Shown here: piece after piece, positions 53,690 through 63,969 of the stretch
Position numbering within the stretch: position 1 is the first letter of the stretch
How the letters are laid out: every line of letters begins with the position of its first letter
Assembly: GCF_000308815.1 (NCBI RefSeq)
Contig: NZ_BAFX01000124.1
Span: 62,001 to 126,000 of the forward strand
DNA: 64,000 nt
Source of the DNA: Nocardia concava NBRC 100430
Lineage (GTDB): Bacteria; Actinomycetota; Actinomycetes; Mycobacteriales; Mycobacteriaceae
Direction: 5' to 3'
Made by a program: the position numbers and the translations under genes
The notes under the pieces: generated by a model
Told to the model about the DNA's origin: nothing
The model's input: only the letters and a program-made list of their open reading frames with translations
Database searches by the model: none

Positions 53690-53990
53690 ACTTCCCCTCA
53701 TCAGGTTCTAGCGGTTCAACCTCGACCACCGAGGTTGAAATGGGATCCTGGCCGAATCCCCGGTAGAGTTTGTCGCCACATTGTTGCCACTGTGTTACTG
53801 GTAACAATTTCTTTTCGTGTAGCGACGGAGGGCACTTTACATCACCGCTGTGAGCTTTGAGACGTGAGCGAACAAGACCGCTCACTCCCGAACACAAACC
53901 CGCAGGTATGTCGAGAAATTCATACATAGCAAAAGGGGCCCGGTGCGATTAGCACCGGGCCCCTTGGGTTTCCGCTGAGCGGAAACTGGA
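53690..53990. other. 301-bp spacer between the two porin modules
   Basis: Holds the promoter region of the 52263-53689 module, with a TGTTAC-TG-GTAACA palindrome at 53793-53806 in an AT-rich stretch, and the terminator of the 53991-55391 module. A second perfect hairpin GTTTCCGCT-G-AGCGGAAAC lies at 53968-53986, next to the porin stop. No gene seen. Confidence 0.7.
53933..53965 (-). terminator. terminator of the second porin module
   Basis: Perfect 14-bp arms AAGGGGCCCGGTGC / GCACCGGGCCCCTT with loop GATTA; on the minus strand TTTTGC follows. Confidence 0.88.
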
Positions 53991-54662
53991 TCAGCCGAGA
54001 CTGAAGGGCTGACCCCACAGCGTGTAGGCGGAGATGACGTTGTCGGTCTCGACCTGGACCGCCACGAACGAGCGGGCCTGGGCGTAGCCGCCGCAGCCGT
54101 TCAGGTTGATGGTCTCGTCGGACCAGGTCACCGAACCCGAGCTGCCGGAGAACTTGTTGCGCTTGTAGTGCGCCTCGCTGCCGAAGTCGTCCGGCGCTTC
54201 CTGATCGAGCAGGTAGAAGGCCTTCGACTGGCCGGGGCCCAGGGTCAGGTTGCCACCGACATTGGCGGCCGCGGTCGGGCTCGAGCCGTCGTAGTTGGCG
54301 CCCACGCTGGGGCCGCCGTTGGCGCCGCCACCGGCGATGTTGACCTGGCAGCCGACCACGTAACCGGGCACGATCTTGCCGCCGACGGTGCCGTTGGTGC
54401 CGGACAGCTGGACCCGCGCGGAGCCGGAGACCCAGGCGTTGCGGTGCAGCGGGGTGGCGCCCATCGACGGGTTGATGTTGGCCGACTCACCGGTCATGGA
54501 GATGGTCACGACGGTGCCGTCAGCCATCGTCTCGGTGATGGAGCCGCCGGGCAGCGGCACGAAGGTGTCGGCATTGGCGGCGCCGGTCGAGAACAGGCCC
54601 AGGGCGGCGGTGGCGACAGCGCCCACGCCGGCGACCCGCGCCATGGTCTTGCGAACGTTCAT
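53991..54662 (-). CDS. MspA-family porin, type I, copy 2
   Basis: 223 residues from the ATG at 54662, with GAGGGAAA upstream. Same layout as the copy at 52263: MNVRKTMARVAGVG start, ANA-DTFVPLPGG, FYLLDQEAPDDFGSEAHYKR, NGCGGYAQARSF, LWGQPFSLG. The loops between the first and second cysteine differ most (GPSVGANYDGSS), which would alter the pore rim or eyelet. Co-transcribed with the type II gene at 54720. Confidence 0.92.
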   Translation of the reverse strand: MNVRKTMARVAGVGAVATAALGLFSTGAANADTFVPLPGGSITETMADGTVVTISMTGESANINPSMGATPLHRNAWVSGSARVQLSGTNGTVGGKIVPGYVVGCQVNIAGGGANGGPSVGANYDGSSPTAAANVGGNLTLGPGQSKAFYLLDQEAPDDFGSEAHYKRNKFSGSSGSVTWSDETINLNGCGGYAQARSFVAVQVETDNVISAYTLWGQPFSLG

Positions 54663-54719
54663 GATGTTTCCCTCTAGGGTCGAATTCGCTTATGCGAGAA
54701 ATGAATTGGTGACCGAACG

Positions 54720-55391
54720 TCAGCCGAGGCTGAACGGCTGCCCGTAGAGGGTGGTCTTGGAGTAGTTGTCGCCGATGACCTCGACGACGGTGTAGGCGCG
54801 CGCCTGGGCGTAGCCCGCGCAGCCCTGCACGTCGACCGGCACGTCCTTGTAGTCGATGGCGTAGGTGCCCGACTTGGTGATGTCCTTGGACTGCACCTGG
54901 ACGAAGGTGACCTGGCCGGGGCCGAGGTTCAGGCCGATCGAGCCGCCCGCGTTGGCGCCGGTCAGGCTCACGCCGCCGGAGACGCCCGCGGAAACGGCGG
55001 AGTCGGAGATGTTGACCTGGCAGCCGATGATGTAGCCGGTGTTGACCTGCGAAGTGCCGTGGGTCGAGGAGTTGTTCGAACCGGGCGAGTTGGTCGGGCC
55101 GTTGTTCGGGCCGACGGTGCCTTCCGGGGTATCGACGTTGGCGATGACCCGGCCCGAGAGCCAGGCGGTGCGGCCCGCGCCGTTCGCCGACAGCGACGGC
55201 GAGATGACGGCGTGCTCGCCGAGACGATCGATGGTGACGCCCGGTCCGGCCTTGTGGCCGTCCGGCAACGGCACGAAGGTGTCGGCGTTGGCGGCGCCGG
55301 TCGACATCAGGCCCAAGGCCACAGAGGCGGCCGCGCCGACACCCGCGATACGGGCGGCACGCCGCAAACCGGCGGTCCGGTTCTCGCTCAT
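54720..55391 (-). CDS. MspA-family porin, type II, copy 2
   Basis: 223 residues from the ATG at 55391. Type II marks as in the copy at 53009 (MSENRT start, NNSSTHG loop, NTGYIIGCQV, LGPGQVTFVQV, LYGQPFSLG). First gene of its module; the 267 bases upstream should hold the promoter. Together the four genes look like one type II-type I pair duplicated in tandem. Confidence 0.92.
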   Translation of the reverse strand: MSENRTAGLRRAARIAGVGAAASVALGLMSTGAANADTFVPLPDGHKAGPGVTIDRLGEHAVISPSLSANGAGRTAWLSGRVIANVDTPEGTVGPNNGPTNSPGSNNSSTHGTSQVNTGYIIGCQVNISDSAVSAGVSGGVSLTGANAGGSIGLNLGPGQVTFVQVQSKDITKSGTYAIDYKDVPVDVQGCAGYAQARAYTVVEVIGDNYSKTTLYGQPFSLG

Positions 55392-55619
55392 AGTTCCCTC
55401 ATCAGTTTTTCTGCGGACAACCCCGACCACCGGGGTTGAAGAGGGTCGCCACGGCACCGAATTCCACACAGGCAACGTTCCGGCACGCGCCTAAAACTCA
55501 ATAGAACCGTAGCTTTACTGACCCGAAAGAGACCTTAGCCACAACAGCTACCAAATGGCAACAAAAAGATAAAGGACATGGCAAAGCCCACCGTCAGAGC
55601 ATTGGTTAACTCTCAGCGT

Positions 55620-55658
55620 TCGTGATGTGCGAGAGACCGATCGTGATGTGCGAGAGAC
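55620..55658. repeat. 18-bp direct repeat downstream of a small gene
   Basis: TCGTGATGTGCGAGAGAC occurs at 55620-55637 and again, identical, at 55641-55658 (21-bp period, two helical turns). It lies between the porin promoter region and the stop of the small gene at 55659, so it could be a protein-binding site or a small duplication. Confidence 0.6.
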
Positions 55659-55910
55659 TCAGCCGTGATGCGGCGGGACTTGCGAGCGCAGCCAATCATC
55701 GGAGGATCGGCCGGATTCGGGTTCGGGAGTGCGCTCGTCCTTGGTCGTGGACGGCAGCTCGTCACCGAAGACGCGCGCCAGCCGGGCGCGCTCGGCAGGG
55801 GTCAAACGACGAGACCCCGCCCGGCGCTCGGCCGGACGGGGTGACTCGGGGGAATCCCGCGATTCCGGCTCGGCGGAATCGGCGGATTCGGGACTATCGG
55901 CGTCGGTCAT
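55659..55910 (-). CDS. small acidic protein encoded after moaB2
   Basis: 83 residues; the ATG overlaps the moaB2 stop (ATGA). The N-terminal third is Asp/Glu/Ser/Pro-rich. The middle helix LTPAERARLARVFGDELPS and the C-terminal DDWLRSQVPPHHG are conserved in small proteins next to moaB2 in mycobacteria and Nocardia. No known function; no membrane segment or metal site except the final His pair. Confidence 0.8.
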   Translation of the reverse strand: MTDADSPESADSAEPESRDSPESPRPAERRAGSRRLTPAERARLARVFGDELPSTTKDERTPEPESGRSSDDWLRSQVPPHHG

Positions 55911-56499
55911 TCCGACAGGCCGGACAGCTCATCGATGACGCGGCTGGCCAGCGGGCCCAGGGTGGCCATGCCGTCCCGGATGGCGGCGCGCGAACCCGGC
56001 AGGTTCACCACCAGCGTGCTGCCCGAGACCCCGGCCAGCCCGCGCGAGAGGCCCGCGTCCAGCGAACCCGAGGCCAGCCCGGAGGAGCGCAGCGCCTCGC
56101 TGATGCCGGGCAGCACCCGGTCCAGCACCTCTTCGGTGGCCTCCGGCGTCACGTCGCGCGGGGACATGCCGGTGCCGCCGACCGAGATGACCAGGTCGAC
56201 ACCGCCGATCACCGCGGTATTGAGCGCATTGCGGATCTCCACCTCATCGGCCTGCACCGACACCGAGGCGTCCACCAGGAACCCGGCCTCGGTGAGTAGT
56301 TCGGTGACCAGCGGACCCAGCGAGTCCACTCCGCCATGGGCGGTTCGGTCGTCGACGACCACGACAAGAGCACGGCCCGCCACAGCGGCATCGATTTCCA
56401 TGGTGCTCACCGTAGCGTCCTTGTCCGACAACAGCTCCCATCCCCCGTCCGCGGTGACACGGATCGTCGGTGCGCTTTCCCGGTCCTTCTGGTGAATCA

Positions 56500-56503
<4 letters not shown>
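55907..56503 (-). CDS. moaB2: molybdopterin-biosynthesis MoaB2/MogA-like protein
   Basis: 198 residues from the ATG at 56503, which overlaps the pepD stop and has GGAGGG six bases upstream; the core starts near MEIDAAVAGRAL (ATG 56401, alternative). Motifs VVVDDRTAHGG, SVGGTGMSPRDVTPEAT and GSTLVVNLPGS identify the MoaB/Mog fold that adenylates molybdopterin. About 30 extra N-terminal residues (IRVTADGGWELLS) would be a Nocardia-side extension; their third-position GC supports coding. Neighbouring order equals Rv0984. Confidence 0.88.
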
Positions 56504-58326
<1,823 letters not shown>

Positions 58327-58370
58327 TTCTCGTTTTCTCCTCGAGTCTCGTCGCCAAGCCTGGCGGGAAC

Positions 58371-58389
58371 GACTGAGAGTGGACTGAGA
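58371..58389 (-). promoter_or_regulatory. candidate MprA box upstream of pepD
   Basis: GACTGAGA-GTG-GACTGAGA, a perfect 8-bp direct repeat with a 3-bp spacer (19 bp). The known mycobacterial MprA box is two loosely conserved 8-bp repeats spanning 19 bp. It lies between the mprB stop and the pepD start. Confidence 0.7.
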
Positions 58390-58413
58390 CCGTGCTTGCT
58401 TTTCGCCGAGCTT

Positions 58414-59895
58414 TCAGTTGTCCGCCACGTGCGGTGGTGCGCCTTCTCCAGGCAGCACGATACGGATCAAAGCGCCGCCGCGGTCGGAAGTATCGATGTT
58501 GATGGTGCCGCCGTGTTTGGTCACGACCTGCTTCACGATCGCCAATCCGAGCCCGGAACCGGGCATGGAGCGCGAGGCGGTGGTCCGGTAGAACCGCTCG
58601 AACACCAACTCGCGTTCGGCGGGCGGAATGCCGGGCCCGGCGTCGTCGACGGCGAATTCCAGCAGTCCGCGCCCGCTCTCGCGCATGGTGACGAATACCT
58701 TGGCGCCCTCCGGACTCCATTTGGCCGCATTGTCGAGCACATTGAGCAGCGCGCGTTCCAGGCCCGGTTCGTCGCCGTAGATGAACCAGGGGCGCAGCTT
58801 GGCGTCGAATTCGATTCCGGTGCGCCGCCGCCGGACTCGCTCGAGCGCCCGCTCTGCCACATCGCCGAGGTCGATCTGCTCGTACACGGTCTCGGGGGCG
58901 TCCTCGCGGGCCAGGTCGACCAGATCGCCCACCAGCGTGGACAACTCCTCGATCTGGGCCATCACGTCGGAGCGCAGCTCGGCCATGTCCTCGTCCGGGA
59001 TGCGGGGCGCGCCCGGGCGCGAGGAGGCGATGAGCAGTTCCATATTGGTGCGCAAGGAGGTCAGTGGCGTCTTCAGCTCGTGCCCGGCGTCGGCCACCAG
59101 CCGCCGCTGCCGCTCCCGGGATTCGCCCAGGGCGCGCAGCATGGTGTTGAAACTCTCGGTGAGCCGGGCCAGTTCGTCGTCGCCGGTGACCGGGATGGGG
59201 GTCAGGTCGTCGGTGCGGGCGATGCGCTCGGTCGCGGCGGTGAGCCGGGCGATGGGCCGCAAACCGGTGCGCCCCACGGTGGTTCCGGCCGCGGCCGCCA
59301 CGATGACCCCGCAGCCGCCGACCACGAACAGCAGCCAGGCCAGCCGGTCGAGCACCTCCTTGGTGGGCTGCAGCCGCTGCGAGACCACCAGGGTGGAACC
59401 GGAATGGGTGCGCCGCGCCAGCACCCGCTGATCGTCGACGGTGCGCAGCGAGAAACCGAGCTTGCCGCTGGCCACCTCGCGCTCCTGCGGGCCGATGGGC
59501 GGGATCGTGGTCTGCGGCGGCACGTACTGCGACTGGTCCGGGAAGACCAGGGCCACACCGACATCGCTGGAGTACAGCCCGGCGAACACCAGCGACTGGA
59601 AGCCGAGGCTGTCGAGGTTGTTGTCGATCATCACCGAGGCCCGCGCCCGCAGTTGCGAATCCACGTCGGCGTACAGCGAGCGCGCCACCATGGCGTAGGC
59701 GGCGATGGAGGTGAAGGCGACGGCCACGGCCACCACCGAGGCGGCCAGCAGCGTCACCCGCCAGCGCAGCGACACCGATCGGGTCAGCGGCATCGGCGGC
59801 CGCAGTTCGGACGCCTCGGTCCGTGGCCCCGAACCGGCCGCGGTGCGTGCGCCGAGACCGGCCACCACCGGGCGCCGGGGAACGGTTCTACCCAC
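58414..59895 (-). CDS. mprB: sensor histidine kinase MprB
   Basis: 493 residues. Two membrane segments (46-70 and 187-206) enclose an extracytoplasmic sensor domain; a HAMP domain follows, then the DHp phospho-acceptor His272 in DAGHELKTPLTS and an ATPase domain with NAAKWS, DDAGPGIPP and GSGLGLAIVKQV. It matches mycobacterial MprB, which responds to envelope stress and phosphorylates MprA. A 35-residue N-terminal cytoplasmic extension precedes the first helix. It is 10 bases after mprA. Confidence 0.95.
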   Translation of the reverse strand: MGRTVPRRPVVAGLGARTAAGSGPRTEASELRPPMPLTRSVSLRWRVTLLAASVVAVAVAFTSIAAYAMVARSLYADVDSQLRARASVMIDNNLDSLGFQSLVFAGLYSSDVGVALVFPDQSQYVPPQTTIPPIGPQEREVASGKLGFSLRTVDDQRVLARRTHSGSTLVVSQRLQPTKEVLDRLAWLLFVVGGCGVIVAAAAGTTVGRTGLRPIARLTAATERIARTDDLTPIPVTGDDELARLTESFNTMLRALGESRERQRRLVADAGHELKTPLTSLRTNMELLIASSRPGAPRIPDEDMAELRSDVMAQIEELSTLVGDLVDLAREDAPETVYEQIDLGDVAERALERVRRRRTGIEFDAKLRPWFIYGDEPGLERALLNVLDNAAKWSPEGAKVFVTMRESGRGLLEFAVDDAGPGIPPAERELVFERFYRTTASRSMPGSGLGLAIVKQVVTKHGGTINIDTSDRGGALIRIVLPGEGAPPHVADN

Positions 59896-59906
59896 GAGCT
59901 CGGCTC

Positions 59907-60596
59907 CTAGGGCGGGGTTTCGCGCAGCACGTAGCCGACGCCGCGCACGGTGTGGATGAGTCGCGCTTCACCGTCGGCCTCGGTCTTGCGGCGCAGGTAG
60001 CCGATGTACACCTCGAGCGCGTTGCCGGAGGTCGGAAAGTCGTAGCCCCACACCTCTTCCAGGATGCGGCTGCGGGTGAGCACCCGGCGCGGATTGGCCA
60101 TCAGCATTTCCAGCAGCGAGAACTCGGTGCGGGTGAGGCTGATCGGGCGCTCGCCGCGCAGCACCTCGCGGGTGACCGGGTCCAGCGACAGGTCGGCGAA
60201 GGTCATGGCCTCCGAGGCGGCGTCGACCGGATCGGCGGCGGTGCGGCGCAGCAGGGCGCGCAGCCGGGCCAGCAGTTCCTCGAGCGCGAAGGGCTTGGGT
60301 AGGTAGTCGTCGGCGCCGGCGTCGAGCCCGGCCACTCGTTCGGAGACCGAATCCCGTGCGGTGAGTACCAGAATCGGCAGATCGTCGCCGGTGCTGCGCA
60401 GGCGGCGGCACACCTCGAGGCCGTCGAGCCGGGGCATCATGACGTCCAGGACGAGAGCGTCGGGTCGCTGACTGGCGGTCTTCTCCAAAGCGTCCAGACC
60501 GTCGACGGCGAGGTCGACGGTGTACCCGTTGAAGGTCAGCGAGCGACGCAGCGATTCACGAACCGCGCGGTCGTCGTCGACTACCAGAATGCGCAT
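59907..60596 (-). CDS. mprA: response regulator MprA
   Basis: 229 residues from the ATG at 60596 (MRILVVDDDR). Receiver domain with Asp8-9 and phospho-acceptor Asp51 in LVLDVMMPRLDG, Lys in LPKPF, then an OmpR-type winged helix (SLTRTEFSLLEMLMANPRRV, GYLRRKTE). It is nearly collinear with mycobacterial MprA. A perfect 8-bp direct repeat 22 bases upstream of the start is probably its own box. Confidence 0.96.
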   Translation of the reverse strand: MRILVVDDDRAVRESLRRSLTFNGYTVDLAVDGLDALEKTASQRPDALVLDVMMPRLDGLEVCRRLRSTGDDLPILVLTARDSVSERVAGLDAGADDYLPKPFALEELLARLRALLRRTAADPVDAASEAMTFADLSLDPVTREVLRGERPISLTRTEFSLLEMLMANPRRVLTRSRILEEVWGYDFPTSGNALEVYIGYLRRKTEADGEARLIHTVRGVGYVLRETPP

Positions 60597-60617
60597 GACA
60601 ATCAGTCTGCCCACAGC

Positions 60618-60636
60618 GACTGAGAGGTGACTGAGA
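60618..60636 (-). promoter_or_regulatory. candidate MprA box upstream of mprA
   Basis: GACTGAGA-GGT-GACTGAGA: the same perfect 8-bp direct repeat and 3-bp spacer as before pepD. Autoregulation of mprAB is known in mycobacteria and fits this position. Confidence 0.72.
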
Positions 60637-60927
60637 AGGTCCCCTTCGACACGCCGGGCAAGTGAGGAAGCTGACCTGCGTGTTTCCCGGAGGCCCGATG
60701 CGGAGTGGTTGCGGTGTCACCCAAATCCACGCGAAAAACGTTGGGGCAAGCCCTCATTCGGAAACTAAACCACCGAGTCGCCCGAATTGCCGTTACTCAG
60801 CTCACGCGGTATGTTGCAGGCCGTAAAAGAAGACCTCTAGTTGGTTCCGCGCGGGTTCGACCCCAAAGCCGTACAACCGCATACGTACCCGGGGGTCAAA
60901 CGTGAAAGCGGAGGCGACGGAAGCGGG
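60637..60927. other. control region before the conservon kinase
   Basis: 291 bases between the mprA box and the conservon kinase start. No gene with supportable codon use. It should hold the conservon promoter; TATGTT near 60811 is a possible -10 box without a clear -35 partner. A frame continuing upstream of 60928 to TTG 60841 is possible. Confidence 0.4.
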
Positions 60928-63900
60928 ATGGAAGCAGCACCCCGGTCCTGGCAATTCAGCCTGTCCAACTGGCCCGTAACCCGCAAAGTCGGGATCGTGC
61001 TGGTGCTCCCGGTGCTCCTCGCCGCGACGTTCGCGGTACTGCGCATCAACAGCGAATTGCAGACCATTTCGAAATTGAGCGCGGCGACCGACCAGATGGA
61101 CGTCATGCACGCCACGGTCGGATTCATCACCTCCACCAACGAACTCGCGGTCGCGGCCATCTCCGGCGGCAACCAGGACGTCGACCCGGCGCTGGACGCG
61201 GCCACCGCCAAGTTCGATCAGGCGACGGCCGTCATGGACACCGCCATCAAGGCCTCCAACGCCGATCCCGGCGTGACCAAGGAGCTCGGCACCGCCATCG
61301 CGGTGGCCAAGACCATGCGCAACACGTTGCGCACCAGCTCCCCGCAGACCATCGGCGATCAGGCCGACGAGGTCCAGACCCGGACCCAGACCGCGCTCAC
61401 CAACGCGCCCACCGTCGGCGACCTCCGGGTGCAGCAGTCCTTCCTGCAGTACGGCGCCGCGCTCACCGCGGCGCGGCTGCTGACCCAGGAGCGCGTCATG
61501 CTCGCGGTGCCGGGCGCGGGCAACAACCCGGCGCTGCGCACCAAGCTGCTCACCGCCATCGGCGCCGAGATCACCATGATCGAGGTGTACCGCGGCCTGG
61601 TGCCGGACGCGGCCGAGAACGCCAACGTGCTCAAGGACAGTGCGGGCGCGCGCGTCGGCATCCTGATGCAGAACGTGCCCGACGCCGGCTCCCTGCCGGC
61701 CATGCAGGACTCGCTGCGCGCCAGCGCCGACGCCTACAGCAAGGAAGTCCAGCAGGTCGCGGACTCCATGGGCGACAAGCTCGCCCAGCTCACCACCGAG
61801 GCCCGCAACAACGTGCTGCGCGATACCTCGATCGTGATCGGGATGCTGCTGGCCGGTCTGGCGCTGGCCCTGATCGTGGCCCGCTCGCTGGTCGTCCCGG
61901 TCCGCCGTCTGCGGCGAGATGCGTTGCAGGTGGCCCACATCGACCTGCCCCAGGAGCTCGAGGTGGTGCGCGCCGGCGGCGCGACCCCGGAGATCACCCC
62001 GGTCGACGTGCACACCACCGAGGAGATCGGCCAGCTGGCCCGCGCCGTCGACGACATCCACTCCCAGGCGTTGCACCTCGCCGCCGAGCAGGCGCGACTG
62101 CGCCTGCAGATCGGCAACATGTTCGAGACCCTTTCCCGCCGCAGCCAATCCCTCGTGGAGCAGCAGCTGGGCCTGATCGAGGAGCTCGAGCGCGACGAGG
62201 ACGACTCCGAGCGCCTGCAGTCGCTGTTCCGCCTCGACCACCTCGCCACCCGCATGCGCCGCAACGGCGACAACCTGCTGGTGCTGGCCGGAACCGCGCT
62301 GCGCCGCGGCCATCTCGCGCCGGTGCCGCTGTCGGACATGCTGTGGTCCTCGGTCTCCCAGGTGGAGGACTACCAGCGCGTCGAGATCGGCACCGTGCCC
62401 GACGGCATCGTCGCCGGTGAACCGGCCGTCGATATCGAGCATCTGCTGGCCGAGCTGATCGACAACGCGCTGCGCTACTCCCCGCCCACCACGCCGGTGG
62501 CGGTGTCGGTGGCGCGCGCGGTGGACGGCGGCTACCTCATCGAGATCACCGACCGCGGCCTCGGCATGAACGCCGAGGACCTGCAGGGCATCAACGACCG
62601 CCTGGCCTCCGGTGGCGAGGTCAATGTCGAGACCGCCCGCCGCATGGGTCTTTTCGTGGTCGGCCGCCTGGCCAAGCGGCACAACATCACCGTGAGCCTG
62701 CGCCGCACCTCGGCCATGGTGCAGCAGCCGGGCATCACCGCCAGCGTGCACCTACCGGGCAGCCTGGTCTCGCCCGCGCCGGAGCGCGGCGGCGACCCGA
62801 CCGGGCAGTACGCGGTGCCGACGGCGCTCCCGGTGCCGCCGGGGCAGAATCCCTTGGCCACCGCGCCGAATCCGCTGTTGGTGACCGGTCCGAATCCGTT
62901 GGCCTCCGGGCCGGTCGGCGTGCCGATGGGGCCGATCTCCGCGCCGCAGCCGGTGATCGCGCCGCCGCGGCTGACGCCGGTCCCGAATCTGCCCGAACCG
63001 GTTCCGGCCACCACCGGACGCTTCACCACCAGTTCCGGCCTGCCCCAGCGCAAGCCGGGGGTCGATACCGGTGAGCAGCCGGCGGTGCCCGTCTTCGGCG
63101 GCGAGCTTCCGGTTCGCGGTCAGCTTCCCGTCCGGGGCGAGCAGGCACCGCAGGATCGCTTCTCCGACGGCTTCACCGACGCGTTCACCGAACCCGACGA
63201 GGCCCGCGCCTACGGTGTGACGGCACTGCGTCCGGAACCGGAACCCGAGCCGGCCGCCGCGCCGATGGACTTCTGGGGCGAGGTTCGCGCCACCGATCCC
63301 GCCGAGGATATCCCGGAGCCGGTCGCACCGATCACCGGCGGCGGCAACAACTCCGGCTACGGCTTCAGCGCCGAGGCGGAGAGCGCGGGCACCTCGTTCG
63401 GCAACGGCTACAGCGCTTTCGGTACCGGCGAGCACCCCGTGGCCCGCCCGACCGAGAACGGTTACGTCATCGGCGACCCCGCCGAGGATGTCGCCGAGGC
63501 CCCCGAGGTCGTCGAGGCGGCCCCGGAAGCCATCGAGGCCCCGGAAGGGAATGCCCAGACCGACAGTGAAATTCGCGGCAATGACGCCGCACCCGCCGCG
63601 CAGCGGCAGGCCGCGCCGCAGTCCGGGCTGCGTCCGGTCGGGGCCCCGACCCCGATCTATCAGCGCATGGTCTCCGAGTGGCTGGTCGAACCCGCCGCCG
63701 CGGAGCAGAACGGCGCGGCATGGTCGTCGAACTCGGACGCCGGCTGGGCCGCGGCCGAGGAGGCGGCCAACCCCACCAGTAGTGACCGCACCCAGGGCGG
63801 GCTGCCGATTCGGCGGCCCGGAGCCCAGCTGGTGCCCGGCGCCGTCGCCCAGGAGGACGACGGCGAAGGCCGCAATCCGGAAGAGATCCGCAACAGCCTC

Positions 63901-63969
63901 AGCAGGCACCTCAGCGGCGTCCGTTCCGGGCGCGCCGACTCCCAGTACAACGACGGAGGGCATGCATGA
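60928..63969 (+). CDS. CvnA-like sensor histidine kinase of a conservon
   Basis: 1013 residues from the ATG at 60928 (GGAAGCGGG upstream). Membrane segment 1 is at about 22-41, an extracytoplasmic nitrate/sensor-like helical domain follows, segment 2 is at about 305-325 (IVIGMLLAGLALALIVARS), then a HAMP-like region, a degenerate phospho-acceptor region (LFRLDHLATRMRRNGDNL) and an ATPase domain (LIDNALRYSPP, ITDRGLGM). The last 380 residues are Pro/Ala/Glu-rich and disordered. Conservons encode CvnA kinase, CvnB roadblock, CvnC DUF742 and CvnD GTPase, forming a G-protein-like complex; the next gene starts at the ATGA overlap. Confidence 0.88.
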   Translation: MEAAPRSWQFSLSNWPVTRKVGIVLVLPVLLAATFAVLRINSELQTISKLSAATDQMDVMHATVGFITSTNELAVAAISGGNQDVDPALDAATAKFDQATAVMDTAIKASNADPGVTKELGTAIAVAKTMRNTLRTSSPQTIGDQADEVQTRTQTALTNAPTVGDLRVQQSFLQYGAALTAARLLTQERVMLAVPGAGNNPALRTKLLTAIGAEITMIEVYRGLVPDAAENANVLKDSAGARVGILMQNVPDAGSLPAMQDSLRASADAYSKEVQQVADSMGDKLAQLTTEARNNVLRDTSIVIGMLLAGLALALIVARSLVVPVRRLRRDALQVAHIDLPQELEVVRAGGATPEITPVDVHTTEEIGQLARAVDDIHSQALHLAAEQARLRLQIGNMFETLSRRSQSLVEQQLGLIEELERDEDDSERLQSLFRLDHLATRMRRNGDNLLVLAGTALRRGHLAPVPLSDMLWSSVSQVEDYQRVEIGTVPDGIVAGEPAVDIEHLLAELIDNALRYSPPTTPVAVSVARAVDGGYLIEITDRGLGMNAEDLQGINDRLASGGEVNVETARRMGLFVVGRLAKRHNITVSLRRTSAMVQQPGITASVHLPGSLVSPAPERGGDPTGQYAVPTALPVPPGQNPLATAPNPLLVTGPNPLASGPVGVPMGPISAPQPVIAPPRLTPVPNLPEPVPATTGRFTTSSGLPQRKPGVDTGEQPAVPVFGGELPVRGQLPVRGEQAPQDRFSDGFTDAFTEPDEARAYGVTALRPEPEPEPAAAPMDFWGEVRATDPAEDIPEPVAPITGGGNNSGYGFSAEAESAGTSFGNGYSAFGTGEHPVARPTENGYVIGDPAEDVAEAPEVVEAAPEAIEAPEGNAQTDSEIRGNDAAPAAQRQAAPQSGLRPVGAPTPIYQRMVSEWLVEPAAAEQNGAAWSSNSDAGWAAAEEAANPTSSDRTQGGLPIRRPGAQLVPGAVAQEDDGEGRNPEEIRNSLSRHLSGVRSGRADSQYNDGGHA

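Noticed and set aside
58414..60596. PhoPR or another OmpR-type system instead of MprAB
   Set aside because: Gene order with pepD and moaB2, the sequence pattern of the regulator and the 19-bp direct-repeat boxes all favour MprAB.
60802..62751. Long minus-strand open frame opposite the CvnA-like kinase
   Set aside because: Its product is His/Gly/Asp-rich shadow sequence; the kinase on the plus strand has membrane and ATPase motifs.
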